64,000 nt of DNA from Mycoplasmopsis fermentans PG18 (GTDB lineage: Bacteria; Bacillota_I; Bacilli_A; Mycoplasmatales; Metamycoplasmataceae). The stretch's first letter is position 1. Every line of letters starts with the position of its first letter. A model generated the notes under the pieces. That model was not told the DNA's origin. It saw only the letters and a list, made by a program, of their open reading frames with translations, and made no database searches. The stretch is taken from NCBI RefSeq assembly GCF_000209735.1, contig NC_021002.1, positions 771,032 through 835,031 of the forward strand. The letters are read 5' to 3'. Shown here piece after piece: positions 22,761 through 33,379 of this stretch. The position numbers were made by a program, and so were the translations under genes.

Positions 22761-23117
22761 ATGATTTTAAACTCAGTATTTTATAAAGCAAATAACCCAT
22801 TTTACGAACAAGGAACACACAAATTAAATGCTCCTTATTTAGCTTTATTTATTATTGGATTATCACTAATAGTAATTGGAATTACATGCTTTTTCTTTTA
22901 TCCTAAAGCAAAAGACAAGGTTTATTTGTATAAAGAAAAACAAATGGAAGAATATAAAAAAAATAATCCAAAATCTAAAGTAACGAATTATGAAGCAACA
23001 GGAATGTATTTACCAGCTTGAGAAAGAATTAAATTATTTGCACCATTATTTTTCGGGATCTTATTTGTTGTTGTTGGTATAACAATGATTGTTGGCAAAA
23101 CTATTTCGACATTATAA
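22761..23117 (+). CDS. Small two-helix membrane protein
   Basis: 118 residues with hydrophobic segments at about 28-49 and 92-112, joined by a charged loop rich in Lys. AAAGGA precedes the ATG. Unrecognised; no function assigned. Confidence 0.75.
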
Positions 23118-23138
23118 AGTAGCTTAGGCTGCTTTTTA
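23114..23138 (+). terminator. Terminator of small membrane protein gene
   Basis: Stem AAGTAGC with GCTGCTT (one G-T pair) and a T run, starting in the stop codon. Confidence 0.7.
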
Positions 23139-23161
23139 TTATATTTTTTAATTTATTTAAC

Positions 23162-23167
23162 TATAAT
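23162..23167 (+). promoter_or_regulatory. -10 element of ppa, probable leaderless start
   Basis: TATAAT six bases before ATG 23174, no Shine-Dalgarno. Confidence 0.6.
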
Positions 23168-23173
23168 AATAGC

Positions 23174-23728
23174 ATGAGTAATATTATTGAAATGAAAGTT
23201 GAAATTCAAAAGAATTCAAACATAAAATACGAATATGATCGTGCTGACGGAAATATTCATGTAGACCGTATTTTGAGAGGAGATTTTGTCTACCCATGTA
23301 ATTATGGCTTTATTCCTACAGCTTTAGATTGAGATGGCGATGAGTTAGATGTTTTACTTTACTCTCCAGAAACATTTACACCAGGTGTTGTTCTTAATGC
23401 AAGAATTATTGGTGCTATGAAAATGATTGACTCAGGAGAAACAGATACAAAATTAATTGCTGTTCATGCTGATGATTATCGTTTAGATGGTATTAAAAAA
23501 TTAGAAGACTTACCTGAACCATTTTTAATGCACATTGAAACATTCTTTAGCAACTATAAAAATTGAAAGAAAAAAGGAGCTACAAAAGTTCAAGGATTTG
23601 AAGGCGAAAAATGAGCCTTAGCAGAATTAAAAGAATGTGAAGAATTAATGGTTAAATATGGCAAGATGCCTAAAAAAGAATTCATCAAGAAAATGATGAA
23701 AGAACACCCAGAAAAATATGAAGCTTAA
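23174..23728 (+). CDS. ppa: Inorganic pyrophosphatase, family I
   Basis: 184 residues, the normal soluble family I size. The metal signature DGDELDV and the segments KYEYDRADG and [18 protein letters not shown] are present, so the active site appears complete. Cytoplasmic hydrolysis of pyrophosphate pulls tRNA charging and nucleotide polymerisation. Monocistronic between its own promoter and terminator. Confidence 0.96.
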
Positions 23729-23731
23729 TTT

Positions 23732-23760
23732 TCCAAAACGCCTTTAAAACAGGCGTTTTA
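23732..23760 (+). terminator. Terminator of ppa
   Basis: Stem AAAACGCCT with AGGCGTTTT and a weak T tract. Confidence 0.8.
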
Positions 23761-23838
23761 GTTTATTTTTGTTGATTTCAAAGTCTTGAATTTTAAATAT
23801 TATTTATAAATTTTAATATAATTAAAATAGGAGGATTG

Positions 23839-25491
23839 ATGAAGAAAAAAATATTAATGTCATTTGGTCCAATTATATGTTTATTACTTATGTCATCATT
23901 TTCTTCTTGAAGCTGCAATAATTCAGCTGAACCACAAAAACCTTCAAACGATGATGACAACTGAGAAGATTATAAACAGCCAAGTTTAAGTGTTCCTAAT
24001 TTTGTGCCTGAAGGTGAATGAGAAGATGATGGCAGTATTTACAAATATTATTTAAAACCAAATACTGCTCAAGAAATTGAAATCAATTCTAAAGAAAAAG
24101 AATTATCTTTATTAAAAATAAAGAAATTTGTTTCAGATATTGAGATAACTAATTTTGAAGCTAGCTCAGATCCTGAAGTTAATAAAATTATTAAAGATGC
24201 TTGAGCAATTAAACAAGAATTATTGCAATTAAACAATGATGTTTATGATAAATTTGGTTTGCATGAAAACCGTTATAAAAAATATTTAGTTGCTTACAAA
24301 AATTTTATAAATTTATATATTGATAATGAAAATAGCAGAGCTTATATTTTTGATCTTTTAGCTCCAAAACATAATAATTTTTGTTCCTGAATTTCATTTT
24401 ATTTAGACAAATACAAAAGAGGTGCTTTTGATCGAATAGTCAATAATAAAGATTTATTCTACAAAAATTATGACTTGTTTAGAAACTTTATTGATAGAAA
24501 CAAAAAGGATCTTGAATTAGTTTTTGATTTAAAAGATGCTAAACAAATTAATATTAATAATTTAAAAATGTATACAGAAAATATTAACTCAGTTTTAAAC
24601 AAACAATTGAATGTTGAACATTTTAGAAAATCATTAGTTAAAAATGGTGTTAATGTTGCTCCTCTTATCAAATATTATTATGGCACGGATAAATATAACA
24701 GCTTAAGAAATTTAGTTTATGATCTAACGGGCGGTTCAAACTATTTTAATGATTTTTGTTTTAAAGGAAACCACTATAAAAATTCAACATCTGTTACATT
24801 TTATCAACCAGAAAATAATGTAATAAACATTAAAATAAATCGTTTAGCTTATAGAACTGAAAATGCACAAGAAGAAATTGATATCAATAAATATTTTGAA
24901 AAAATTATTTATTCTATTATTTCAAAACAAATGAATGATGAACAAAAAATTAGAGCTATTCACAATTGAATCATTTTAAATAATGACTACTTAAGAGATG
25001 ATGAGATGGTATATTGTGACAAACAATGAGCTCAAACTTGTCGTAGTCCATATGCTTATATTGGAAATTGAAGAATAGTTTGTGACGCTTATGCTAGAAC
25101 ATTTCAAAGATTTATGACTCTTTTAGATATTCCATCTTGATATATAACTGGACCAGTTAAAACTTATGTTGATGGCAAACTAAAAGATGATGAGGGCCAT
25201 GCTTGAAACCTAGTTTTATTAAATGGTAAAGAATATTTTGTAGATTGTACTTGAGATGATCCTTCTTATAATGAATATAAAGAAAAATACAATGTAAATT
25301 CAAAAGAAATTAGTCCAATTAATAATAACTATTTATTAAAAGAATGAAAAGATATTAAATATGAAACATATATTAATAAAAATAATAAAAAGATAGAAAT
25401 AACCAGAGAACTATATGATAGTTATCATGATTTATATGAATTAAGAACTAACTTAGGTCTTCCTTATTTTAAAGCTAATGAATATGTTTAA
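23839..25491 (+). CDS. Lipoprotein with transglutaminase-like domain
   Basis: 550 residues. A short signal ends at a lipid-modified Cys near residue 26 (SSWSCNN), so the protein should be anchored outside the membrane. The C-terminal half is a transglutaminase-like fold: Cys415 in RIVCDAYARTF, His454 in GHAWNL, Asp469 in FVDCTWDDP give the Cys-His-Asp triad. Such domains act as proteases, amidases or cross-linkers; the substrate is unknown. AGGAGGA sets the ATG at 23839. A paralogue follows directly (25586-27136); both share GLHE, LTGGSNYFND-like and DEQKIRAIHNW segments, so this is a tandem duplication. Confidence 0.87.
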
Positions 25492-25497
25492 TAAAAT

Positions 25498-25524
25498 TTG
25501 TAGCCTTATGGTTGCATTTTTATT
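25498..25524 (+). terminator. Terminator between the two lipoprotein genes
   Basis: Stem TGTAGCC with GGTTGCA, followed by TTTTTA. Confidence 0.65.
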
Positions 25525-25585
25525 GTTCACTTTTAAGATATTTAATTAAAATTTTGTTATTATTTAATTGTAGAAAGAGATAAAT

Positions 25586-27136
25586 ATGAAAAAAAATAAA
25601 ATATTTAATTGACTAGGTACTCTAACTGCTATTGTTAGTCTACCAACTATAACAACATCATGTTTTTGAGATGATGTTACTGGCAATATACCTTCAACAC
25701 CAAGTACGACAGTTACACCTGTAACACCAGAACCAGGTCCAGGCCCAGCCCCAAAACCTGGAGATAATAAACCATCTAGCATCTATAAATATGGATTAAA
25801 AGAAAATACAAAAGAAGAAAAAGAAGCAAATGAAGTTGAAAAAGCTTTATATTTATCAAAGGTAAAATATTTTGTTAGTGATGTAGAAACTGTAAAAGAT
25901 ACAATAAGTTCCAAAGTTGACTTGTTAGTAAAGAAAGCTTTAAAACTTAAAAAAGAATTATTAGAATTAAATGAAAAAATTTTTAATGCTTTTGGATTAC
26001 ATGAGGGAAGATTTGAAAGTTATTTAAATGCTTACAAAAATTTCGTTAATATAGGTTTTGTACAATCAAATACAGGATTAACTGCTACAATAAATGGGAA
26101 TCCTGAACCTACAATAAAATATATTTTAGAGAATTATATATCTCAAGGAAGTCTTCTTAATCTTAATTATAAATTTTTTAACGACATTTTAAGCAATATA
26201 GAAAAATCTGTAAAGTACTATAAAAAAGACTTAGACTTATCATTTGACATTAAAGATGCATATGAAGTTGATTTAAACAATTTGGACTTTCTAAAAAGTG
26301 CTAAAGCTGTTGATACTCTCACAAAAGAACAAGTTTTAAAAATTAGAAAAGACTTGCTATTTAAAGGAAAAATAACTTCTGATATTGCCGTAACTAATCA
26401 TAATTTAGGAGATTATTTCTGAGATTTAAATTCAACTTGATATGACATAACTGGTGGTAGCAATTATTTTAATGACAAAATCCTTGAACGTATTACTTAC
26501 ACGCGTCAAAAAATAAATATAAAAGAATCAGAATTTAGATATAGAACAGATAGTGCTTCTGAAGAAGTTAAACTAAATTCATTGATGACAGAAGTAATTT
26601 ATAAAATAATTTCTAAAAAAATGACTGATGAACAAAAAATAAGAGCAATACATAATTGAGTGATTGACAATAATGAATATTTGACTGATGGAGAGTTAGC
26701 TTTATCAAATAATGAACCAATACGAAGTCAATGTCGTAGTCCATATTCATATTTTACTAAACCAAAAAGAAGAATAGTTTGCGAAGGATATGCAAGAACA
26801 TTTTCAAGATTTCTAACATTAATAAATATTCCTGTGTGATATGTAACCGGTCAAGCTGCTAATTAAAGTGGGCAAGAAGGTCATGCTTGAAATATGGTAA
26901 GACTTGGAGGGCGAGAATTATATTTAGATCCAACTTGAAATGATCCAACAATGGGCCCTTCAATGAAAAATTATTTTGAAGGTAAAAAAATGATGCCACA
27001 TAGATTTACTTATTATTTATTAACTTGAGATCAAATAAAAAATACTGGAAATACTGCAAGAGATTTTGATCAAAGTATTAAAAAAATTGCTGCATATCGT
27101 CAAAGTTTAGGTTTAGATTACATACATGTAAATTAA
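25586..27136 (+). pseudogene. Second transglutaminase-like lipoprotein gene, broken by TAA inside the catalytic domain
   Basis: Frame from ATG 25586 to TAA 27134-27136, 516 codons, with an internal TAA at 26864-26866 (codon 427). The signal peptide (TSCFWDD, lipobox Cys) is followed by a Pro/Thr/Gly-rich linker, then the same fold as the upstream gene. The internal stop lies between the catalytic Cys399 (RIVCEGYARTF) and His433 (GHAWNM), six codons before the His, so the truncated product would lack His and Asp. The downstream frame still encodes a good LYLDPTWND motif, which points to recent inactivation. Confidence 0.8.
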
Positions 27137-27175
27137 TTTATGAAATAAAATATTTTCAAAAAACTAATTTCTTTA

Positions 27176-27181
27176 TATAAT
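27176..27181 (+). promoter_or_regulatory. -10 element of rpmG
   Basis: TATAAT about 35 bases before the ATG; the gene also has AGGAGGA. Confidence 0.55.
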
Positions 27182-27215
27182 ATAAAAAGAATTTTGAACT
27201 TTTAGGAGGATTAAT

Positions 27216-27368
27216 ATGCCAAGAGACGGTTTTACATTAGTTTGCGAATCATGTAAAATGGAAAACTACATTAGTAAAAAGAACAAGAAAAATACACCAG
27301 AAAAAGTTGAATTAAGCAAATATTGTTCAAAATGTAGAAAACACCAAAATCACAAAGAAAAGAAATAA
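27216..27368 (+). CDS. rpmG: 50S ribosomal protein L33
   Basis: 50 residues, too short for most ORF callers. Both zinc-binding pairs are kept (CESC and CSKC), so this is the zinc-containing L33 form. AGGAGGA five bases before the ATG. Monocistronic with its own terminator. Confidence 0.93.
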   Translation: MPRDGFTLVCESCKMENYISKKNKKNTPEKVELSKYCSKCRKHQNHKEKK

Positions 27369-27382
27369 AAAATAATATATAA

Positions 27383-27412
27383 GAAGCTTGCTAAATTAAT
27401 AAGCAAGTTTTT
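27383..27412 (+). terminator. Terminator of rpmG
   Basis: Stem CTTGCT with AAGCAAG, followed by six T residues. Confidence 0.8.
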
Positions 27413-27486
27413 TAATTTAAAAAACACCAAAAATTTAAAAAAGTTAGTTTTTCAACCTTTTTACTTGCCAAAAATTAACTTTTTAA

Positions 27487-27492
27487 TATAAT
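27487..27492 (+). promoter_or_regulatory. -10 element of proS, probable leaderless start
   Basis: TATAAT seven bases before ATG 27500, no Shine-Dalgarno. Confidence 0.6.
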
Positions 27493-27499
27493 TAAAATT

Positions 27500-28936
27500 A
27501 TGAAAGAACTAGAAAAAATTACTCCATTAGAACAAGATTTTGCTAAGTGATATACAGATGTTGTTAAACAAGGGAATTTAATTGCTTATGGGCCTGTAAA
27601 AGGAACAATTGTATTTAAACCCAATTCATATGGAATTTGAGAACAAATTCAAAAAAATTTAAATGAATGTTTTAGAGAAAAAGGTGTGCAAAATGTATAT
27701 TTGCCACTTTTAATACCTGAAAAATTGTTTAACAAAGAAAAAGATCACATAGCAGGATTTAATCCAGAATTAGCAACAATTACTAAAGTTGGCGACAAGG
27801 ATTTAGATGAAAAAGTATTTATTAGACCAACATCAGAAGTTTTATTTGCTGATTTATTTAAAAACTCAATTGAGTCTTACAAAGACTTACCTATGATTTA
27901 TAACCAATGAGCTAATGTTGTTAGATGAGAAAAAACAACCAACCCATTTTTAAGAAGTAGAGAATTCTTATGACAAGAAGGACATACATGTCATAGTAAT
28001 CCGCTTGAAGCTAGAAAATTTACAAAAGGAATGATTTCAACTTATTCAAAATTTTTAAAAAACTTTTTAGCAATACCAACAATTATTGGTAAGAAAACGC
28101 CAAAAGAAAAATTTGCTGGCGCATGTTCAACTTATACAGTTGAAGCAATGATGAAGGATGGTCGTGCTTTACAAGCAGGAACAAGCCATTATTTAGCTCA
28201 AAACTTTTCAAAACAATTTGAAATTCAATTCAAAACTGAAAACAATGAATTAGATTATGCTTACCAAACTTCATGGGGTGTTTCAACCCGTCTGCTTGGA
28301 GCTATTATAATGACTCATGGAGACAATAGAGGAATTATTATTCCACCTCGAGTAGCTCCAATTCAAATAGATGTTTTAGAGCTTTTTGCAAATAAAAATA
28401 AAGAAGTTCATACATACTGTGATAATCTTTACAAAGACCTAAGTAGAAAATTTAGAGTAAGACTTGATTCAAGTGACAAAGGTCCAGGATTTAAAGCCTC
28501 AAATTCTGAAATTCAAGGTGTTCCTCTTAGAATTGAAGTTGGACCTAAAGACATTGAAAATAAAAGTGTGACAATTGTTAGAAGAGACACCCTTGAAAAG
28601 ATTAATATAAAACAATCAGAAGTTAAGGATCAAGTTGAAACTCTTTTAAATCAAATCCACGATAACTTGTACTTACAAGCTGAAAAAAGACTAAATGAAA
28701 ATACAGTCTTTGTAGATAACTACGAAGATTTCAAAAAACAAATTAAAAATCATAAATTTGTTATAGCCCCATTTTGTTGTTTAGATGTGGCTGAAGAAAT
28801 AATCAAAAATGAAACTGGCGCTTCAACTCGTTGCTTACCTAAAAAGTTTGATAAACCAAATCAAAAACACAAATGTATTTTTGAAAAATGTTGTAAAGAA
28901 ACCAATAGATATGTAATCTTTGCAAGAGCTTACTAG
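27500..28936 (+). CDS. proS: Prolyl-tRNA synthetase, eukaryote/archaea-like type
   Basis: 478 residues, a class II synthetase without the bacterial insertion domain, as usual in mycoplasmas. Class II motifs are visible: the proline-pocket TSE in RPTSEVLF, motif 2 around FLRSREFLWQEGHT, and motif 3 near GDNRGIIIPPRVAP. An anticodon-binding domain follows, and a Cys-rich C-terminal part (CCLDV, CIFEKCC) ends in FARAY, as in the eukaryote-like ProS C-terminal zinc domain. The next small gene follows after 41 bases. Confidence 0.96.
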
Positions 28937-28977
28937 CAATATACTTTTATTTACCTGATTTAAAAAAGAAAGGTAAT

Positions 28978-29361
28978 ATGACAAGTACTATTTCGCAATT
29001 TGCTTCACAATACCAAATGAGTAATTTACAAAAGTATCGTAGTGTAGAAACAATAATTAATATGGAAAAAGCCATATTCTTGAAAAATCGTCAAGAAGAT
29101 TTTATAGAAAAATATTACAAGAAGAATGAAAATTCAAGATCTAATAATTACTTTTCAGACAAATTCAAAAGAGTATACAATTGCTTAAGCGGTGTAAGTC
29201 AACTGATCATTAAAAATGAGTTTATGAAACAATCTGAAAACAAGTTATGATACCAGGATTATTTTTCAAAATCGACATATTATAAAAATAGAAAAAATGC
29301 TATTGACGAATTTTTAATTTATTATTTGGACTATACTCCCCGTGCAGTTATAAAACCTTAA
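28978..29361 (+). CDS. Small conserved mycoplasma protein downstream of proS (MG284/MPN403-like position)
   Basis: 127 residues, with one TGA Trp codon; a standard-code caller stops at residue 90. AAAGG precedes the ATG. It is Tyr/Lys/Asn-rich with no helix long enough to be membrane. In M. genitalium a small hypothetical gene (MG284) follows proS (MG283), and the position and size match, but I assign this from memory of gene order and not from a comparison. Function unknown. Its terminator was duplicated by the island insertion downstream. Confidence 0.7.
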
Positions 29362-29372
29362 TATAATTTTAA

Positions 29373-29394
29373 AATACCACAAAATTAGTGGTAT
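29373..29394. repeat. Left copy of 22-bp inverted-repeat target duplication
   Basis: ATACCAC and GTGGTAT arms around AAAATTA. The identical 22 bp recurs at 34455-34476, where it still carries a T run. It was the proS-operon terminator stem before insertion. Confidence 0.8.
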
Positions 29395-29563
29395 CCTAGA
29401 TTGTAATCTGTAAGTTTACACCTAGAAATTTGGAATATCGCATGTCGATATTCCTTTTTAATTATTAATATTGTTATTATTTTTTGTCCAATTGGACAAA
29501 TAAAAGTGAGGGCATTAGCCCTCCCTAAAATATTTGGCGACTTGTCGCCCTTTCTAAAATATT
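29395..29563. repeat. Direct repeat of IS 3' region, copy 1
   Basis: 169 bp, about 96 percent identical by eye to 34124-34291, with the main difference an eight-base patch before GGACAAATAAAAG. It contains a terminator-like stem GGAATATCG/CGATATTCC with a T run and the region just after the transposase stop. Confidence 0.85.
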
Positions 29564-30563
29564 ATTTTAATTTTCCTATTTTTTTGAAAAACAAATTTCT
29601 ATTCTTGTTACTTTCTCAGTTTCTCTTTTGTTTTCCATATAATACTTTGTCAATACCTGTTGAATTTCAAGGATTTTCTGCATTCAATTTTTCGTACATT
29701 TCCAAAGCAGATAAATATCCAAAAATTTCTCTTGGACGATTGTTTATTTCATTTTGTACTTTTAGAATTTCTTCTTCAATAATATCATCAAAATTAGTTT
29801 TTTTTCTTAAAAAATCTTCTAACTAAACCATTGAAATTTTCATTTGAACCCCTTTGAAAAGAAGCGTATGGATCAGCTTTATATATAAAAATTTTTAGTT
29901 TATATCCAATGAAAAATAATGTTGAAAATTCTAATCCATTATCCTGAGTTATAGATTTAACATTTAATTTATGTTTTCAAATAAGATTCCATAAACACAA
30001 ATTTAAATTTGATGGATTTTTACCAAAAATCCATATCTAGAGACTCTTTCGGTAAAACTAAGGAAATGACAATGTGTGCCTTTACTCTTGCCTACAATAA
30101 GGTCTATTTCCCAATGGCCGAATTCTTTTCTTTCGTTTATGTTTGCTGGTCTAGATCAAAAAGGTCTTACATAACGTGCGCCAACCAATCTTCTAGCAGC
30201 GCTTTGTTTCTCTCTTTTTCCACCTTTTTTGTAGAATTTTCTTAATAAATCTTTTCAGTTCAAAATTCAATGACCACTTTTTATTCAATTGTAGACTGTT
30301 TTAAAAGAAGGAACATCAATATTAGGATAAAGATTTTTTATTTCATTATTAATAGTTGTTCTTGAATAACCTAATATTTTTGCTATTTTTGTTATACTAT
30401 AATTAGTTGTTCAAAGTAAGTATTCAAGAACATTGCGTTCATTTCATGATAATTTTTTTTGCATTTCTTCATGACAGTCGCCAAATACTCTTTGAGTGAC
30501 TTTTTTATAAAAAAAATTTCACCCATTATAGATTTTATCTAAAATGTGTAAAGTTTCAGATTA
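29562..30563 (-). pseudogene. IS30-family transposase, frameshifted and 5'-truncated
   Basis: Reading the minus strand with TGA as Trp, an HTH-like region (SITKIAKILGYSRTTINNEI) leads to the DDE-fold start GHWEIDLIVG, then QDNGLEFS, RGSNENFNGLVRRF and the family end NNRPREIFGYLSA. One base is missing in an A run near 30020 and one is extra in an A8 run near 29798-29805, so three frames are needed. The true N-terminus is absent from this copy; the right IS copy still has it. The protein cannot be made without slippage. Confidence 0.85.
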
Positions 30564-30612
30564 CAATGTAGCAAAACAGTTAATATTGTTTTTTATTTTA
30601 CAATTATTTTCA

Positions 30613-31077
30613 ATGTTAAAAGTTCCTACCTATAAAGATTTAAATATAAATATTAAAAAGATTTTGTGGACTAAAAATTATAAAAGCTTTACAGAGTTCC
30701 AAAAGGCATATAGTGGCGTTTTTTGTGCTAAATTAGGTCATTATCTAAGTAAGCATAAAGCCAACACCAAAACAAATTTTTTAAATATGTATCAAATTAT
30801 TTTTTATCAAGGTTTTATTAATTACAACAGAGAAAAGGAATTATTAGATTTATTGACTTATAAAGAAAAGTCTCAGACATATTAATAGACGCGATTATAG
30901 GCATTGATTTAATTGCTACGATAATATTACTTATTTAATACAAGTTAAACCCAGCAATCATTTTATTAATTTAAAGCATATGGGAATAATCACAATTATA
31001 AAATTGTATTAGCATTTAAACAATCTAATAAATGAGTATTTAAAACAGAAACTAATCAATTATTACACCTAGTTTAA
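30613..31077 (+). pseudogene. Decayed gene of unknown function in the island
   Basis: A frame from about 30613 (ATG LKVPTYKDLNINIKKI) runs to a stop at 30885. Two further +1 shifts recover a continuation: a segment ending YLIQVKPSNHFINLKHMG and one ending KWVFKTETNQLLHLV before TAA 31075-31077. Together about 150 residues. Unrecognised. Its 5' side abuts the truncated transposase. Confidence 0.5.
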
Positions 31078-31340
31078 TTTTTCATGTTATAATCTAATTA
31101 AGAATATATACAGTTATTAATTTAGGAAGTTAAAGTTAAGGACTATATATATTCTATAATACTTTTAGTGCTGTTTTATAGTAATATTTATTAAAAATAT
31201 TAATAACAATTTCCCAATGCAGTTATATAAATATCTAATGTTTGTTTTGGATCGTTGTCTTATTATTTATAAATATGAAATGTCGTAGCATCTAAAAACC
31301 TTATAATAAAATGGAGAGTGGCATTTTGCTAATATAATTT
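31078..31340. other. Non-coding stretch before the island cassette
   Basis: No gene seen. It holds TATAAT at 31302-31307, GGAGAG at 31313-31318, a second TATAAT at 31333-31338 only two bases before the cassette ATG, and one copy of the CTGTTTTATAGT word (31171-31182). Confidence 0.5.
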
Positions 31341-32651
31341 ATGAAATTATCTACTTTACTAAATACAATTAATGTAACTAACATAACACCATCAGTCATT
31401 GTTGCATCAAATGAAAATTTAAATTCAGAGCAACAAAAAATTTTGGAATTATTTTCTCGATTTACAAACGATGAAATTGAAATTTTTAACTATATCTCAA
31501 ATGATATTATCAATAACAAAAATTCAACTAAAAAAGTTATAAATTCCATTGATGAAATAAAATTAGATAAAATTTATGATTTGTTTATATCTAAAATTAG
31601 CCAATCTAGTATAAAAAATAAAGATGAATTATTAAATAAACTAAGAGACAAAAGAGAAATTTTTAAAACTGAATTAATTAAAAAAATAAAAGAACAATCT
31701 TTAACTTTTAAAAAAAGCGAAAAAAAATCAAAAATAGAAATCAATTCAATGATAAAAAGAGTCAATTCGTCTTTTGAAAATAAAGATTGAAAAATAAATG
31801 ATGACGGTACAATTTCATCTAAATTTATTTTAAAAGATTATGAGTTATTGAATAATCATTTAATTAACCTTAATGATTCAATTAAAAAAACAATAGATCA
31901 TATTGCGTTCTTGCAAAAATGAAAAATCGCTTGTGTTTCATTATCTGCCATATCAGCAGCATCAGCAACTGGATTATGAATAGCTAGCTTTTTCTGTCCA
32001 CCATGTGCAATTGCTGCATCAGTAGCATCAGCGTCAGCATCTTTGCTATCAATTGCCGCAATTACATTATCTGATAGAATATATTATTTAAACGAGACTC
32101 TAAAAAATTCTCAAAAATTTATTGAGCTATTTCAATCGTCAAATTATAGCATACCAATATGAGGTATGGTTTCAAGTATTCCTATGGCATTAAATCGTGT
32201 TGCTAGAGTATATGAAATGCTTAAATTATCACAAGCTGCGCCATCAATAGCAACTATGGCTACTGGTGTTGTTGGTTCAGCATTACAAACTCTTGGATCA
32301 TTTTATGATGTTTACACCGCTTCAAAAGAATTAGATTATTTTAATGAATGTGCTAAAAAGGCATCAGATTTAATTAGTGATTTTTCAAAGAAAATAAAAG
32401 ATATTAAAAAAATAGGATGAGTTGTTATACATGAAAGCGAACAAACTGGTCCTTATTATATGGGAGGTACTGGTGGAAAAAACCTTATTTTTAAAAATTT
32501 AGAAACCAACGAAATAAAAACTATTAATGAAATGCTAGAGCTTTCTGATTTTGAATTAAGTTTGTGAAGTTTACAAAGAGTTAATGACCCTAAAAAAGGA
32601 ACATATTTGCGTAAAAAAGCTAATAATTCTTTATATGATAATTTAGGATAA
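31341..32651 (+). CDS. Unrecognised 436-aa protein with two hydrophobic blocks; possible membrane-active effector
   Basis: 436 residues. The first about 185 are Lys/Asn/Ile-rich and helical. Two Ala/Ser-rich hydrophobic blocks follow (around residues 196-246 and 272-320), the second ending in GSFYDVYTASKELD. A soluble C-terminal domain of about 75 residues begins near GWVVIHESEQTGPYY and ends KKANNSLYDNLG. There is no clear signal peptide. The order helical region, hydrophobic blocks, compact C-terminal domain, followed by two small membrane-protein genes, resembles effector plus immunity layouts, but no toxin motif is seen, so this is inference. First intact gene of the island cassette; the next gene begins after six bases. 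Confidence 0.7.
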
Positions 32652-32657
32652 TCACAT

Positions 32658-33350
32658 ATGAGTAATTTTTTAATTTTTTCAATTATCTTTTTTAGTTTTT
32701 GAATTGCTTTTATTAATCTTACGCCATTCATTATTTTGTTTCCTAAAATTAGATGATATATATATGCTTTTGGTAGTGTAAATAAATATTGCATGAAAAG
32801 AAAATTAAGAGTTCAAAATTCATTAGTAAATCATTATTGTCTGATGTCTAAAATTCCATTAATTTATGCTTTACTTGCAATCGCATTAATGCTAGAAAGC
32901 TTAGTTTTAATGGTTTTTCTACAAGTATATGAAAAGGAATCATTTTTTACAATGTTTGTAACACTTGGCATAATATTTTATGTACCATTGCCCTTGTGAT
33001 ATATTGTTGTATGCTTACTATGATATATAAAACAAAAAAAGTGAAGAAAGTTTAATAATATGCTTCCAGATAGTTCTTTAATCGAAAAATCAATTGACAT
33101 AAACACAGATGTTGAACAATTGTATCCATCTAAAAATAAATGTTATTTTAAAAGACAAGGTTTTAATGCACTTTATTTTTCAACTTTTAATACTCAAAAA
33201 TTCAAGTCATACTCATTCGAAAAGCAAAAACTTTTTATTTATATGACTATGGTTCTCAATTACGATGATACAGCATTTGATAATAAATTTGAGCCGCTAA
33301 ATATTAATATGTTCAAAAATGAAGCAAAAGCTTATAAAATTATTGAATAA
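32658..33350 (+). CDS. Cassette membrane protein A (paralogue of B)
   Basis: 230 residues in one frame, with several TGA Trp codons that split it under the standard code. Hydrophobic helices lie at about residues 3-26, 66-90 and 96-120, then a soluble tail of about 105 residues. The tail shares WRKFNN.L, EKQKLFIY and INMFK....YKII with the next gene, so the two are diverged duplicates. It starts six bases after the 436-aa gene. No family recognised; an immunity role is only a hypothesis from context. Confidence 0.72.
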
Positions 33351-33379
33351 TATATTATTCATTGTTTAGAAAGTTAAAA

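Noticed and set aside
29506-30245. Plus-strand open frames across the left IS copy
   Set aside because: Antisense to the transposase, which has recognisable IS30 motifs on the minus strand; no ribosome sites.
31333-31338. TATAAT two bases before the 436-aa gene as its promoter
   Set aside because: Transcription would begin inside the coding region; the earlier TATAAT at 31302-31307 is more plausible, but neither is secure.
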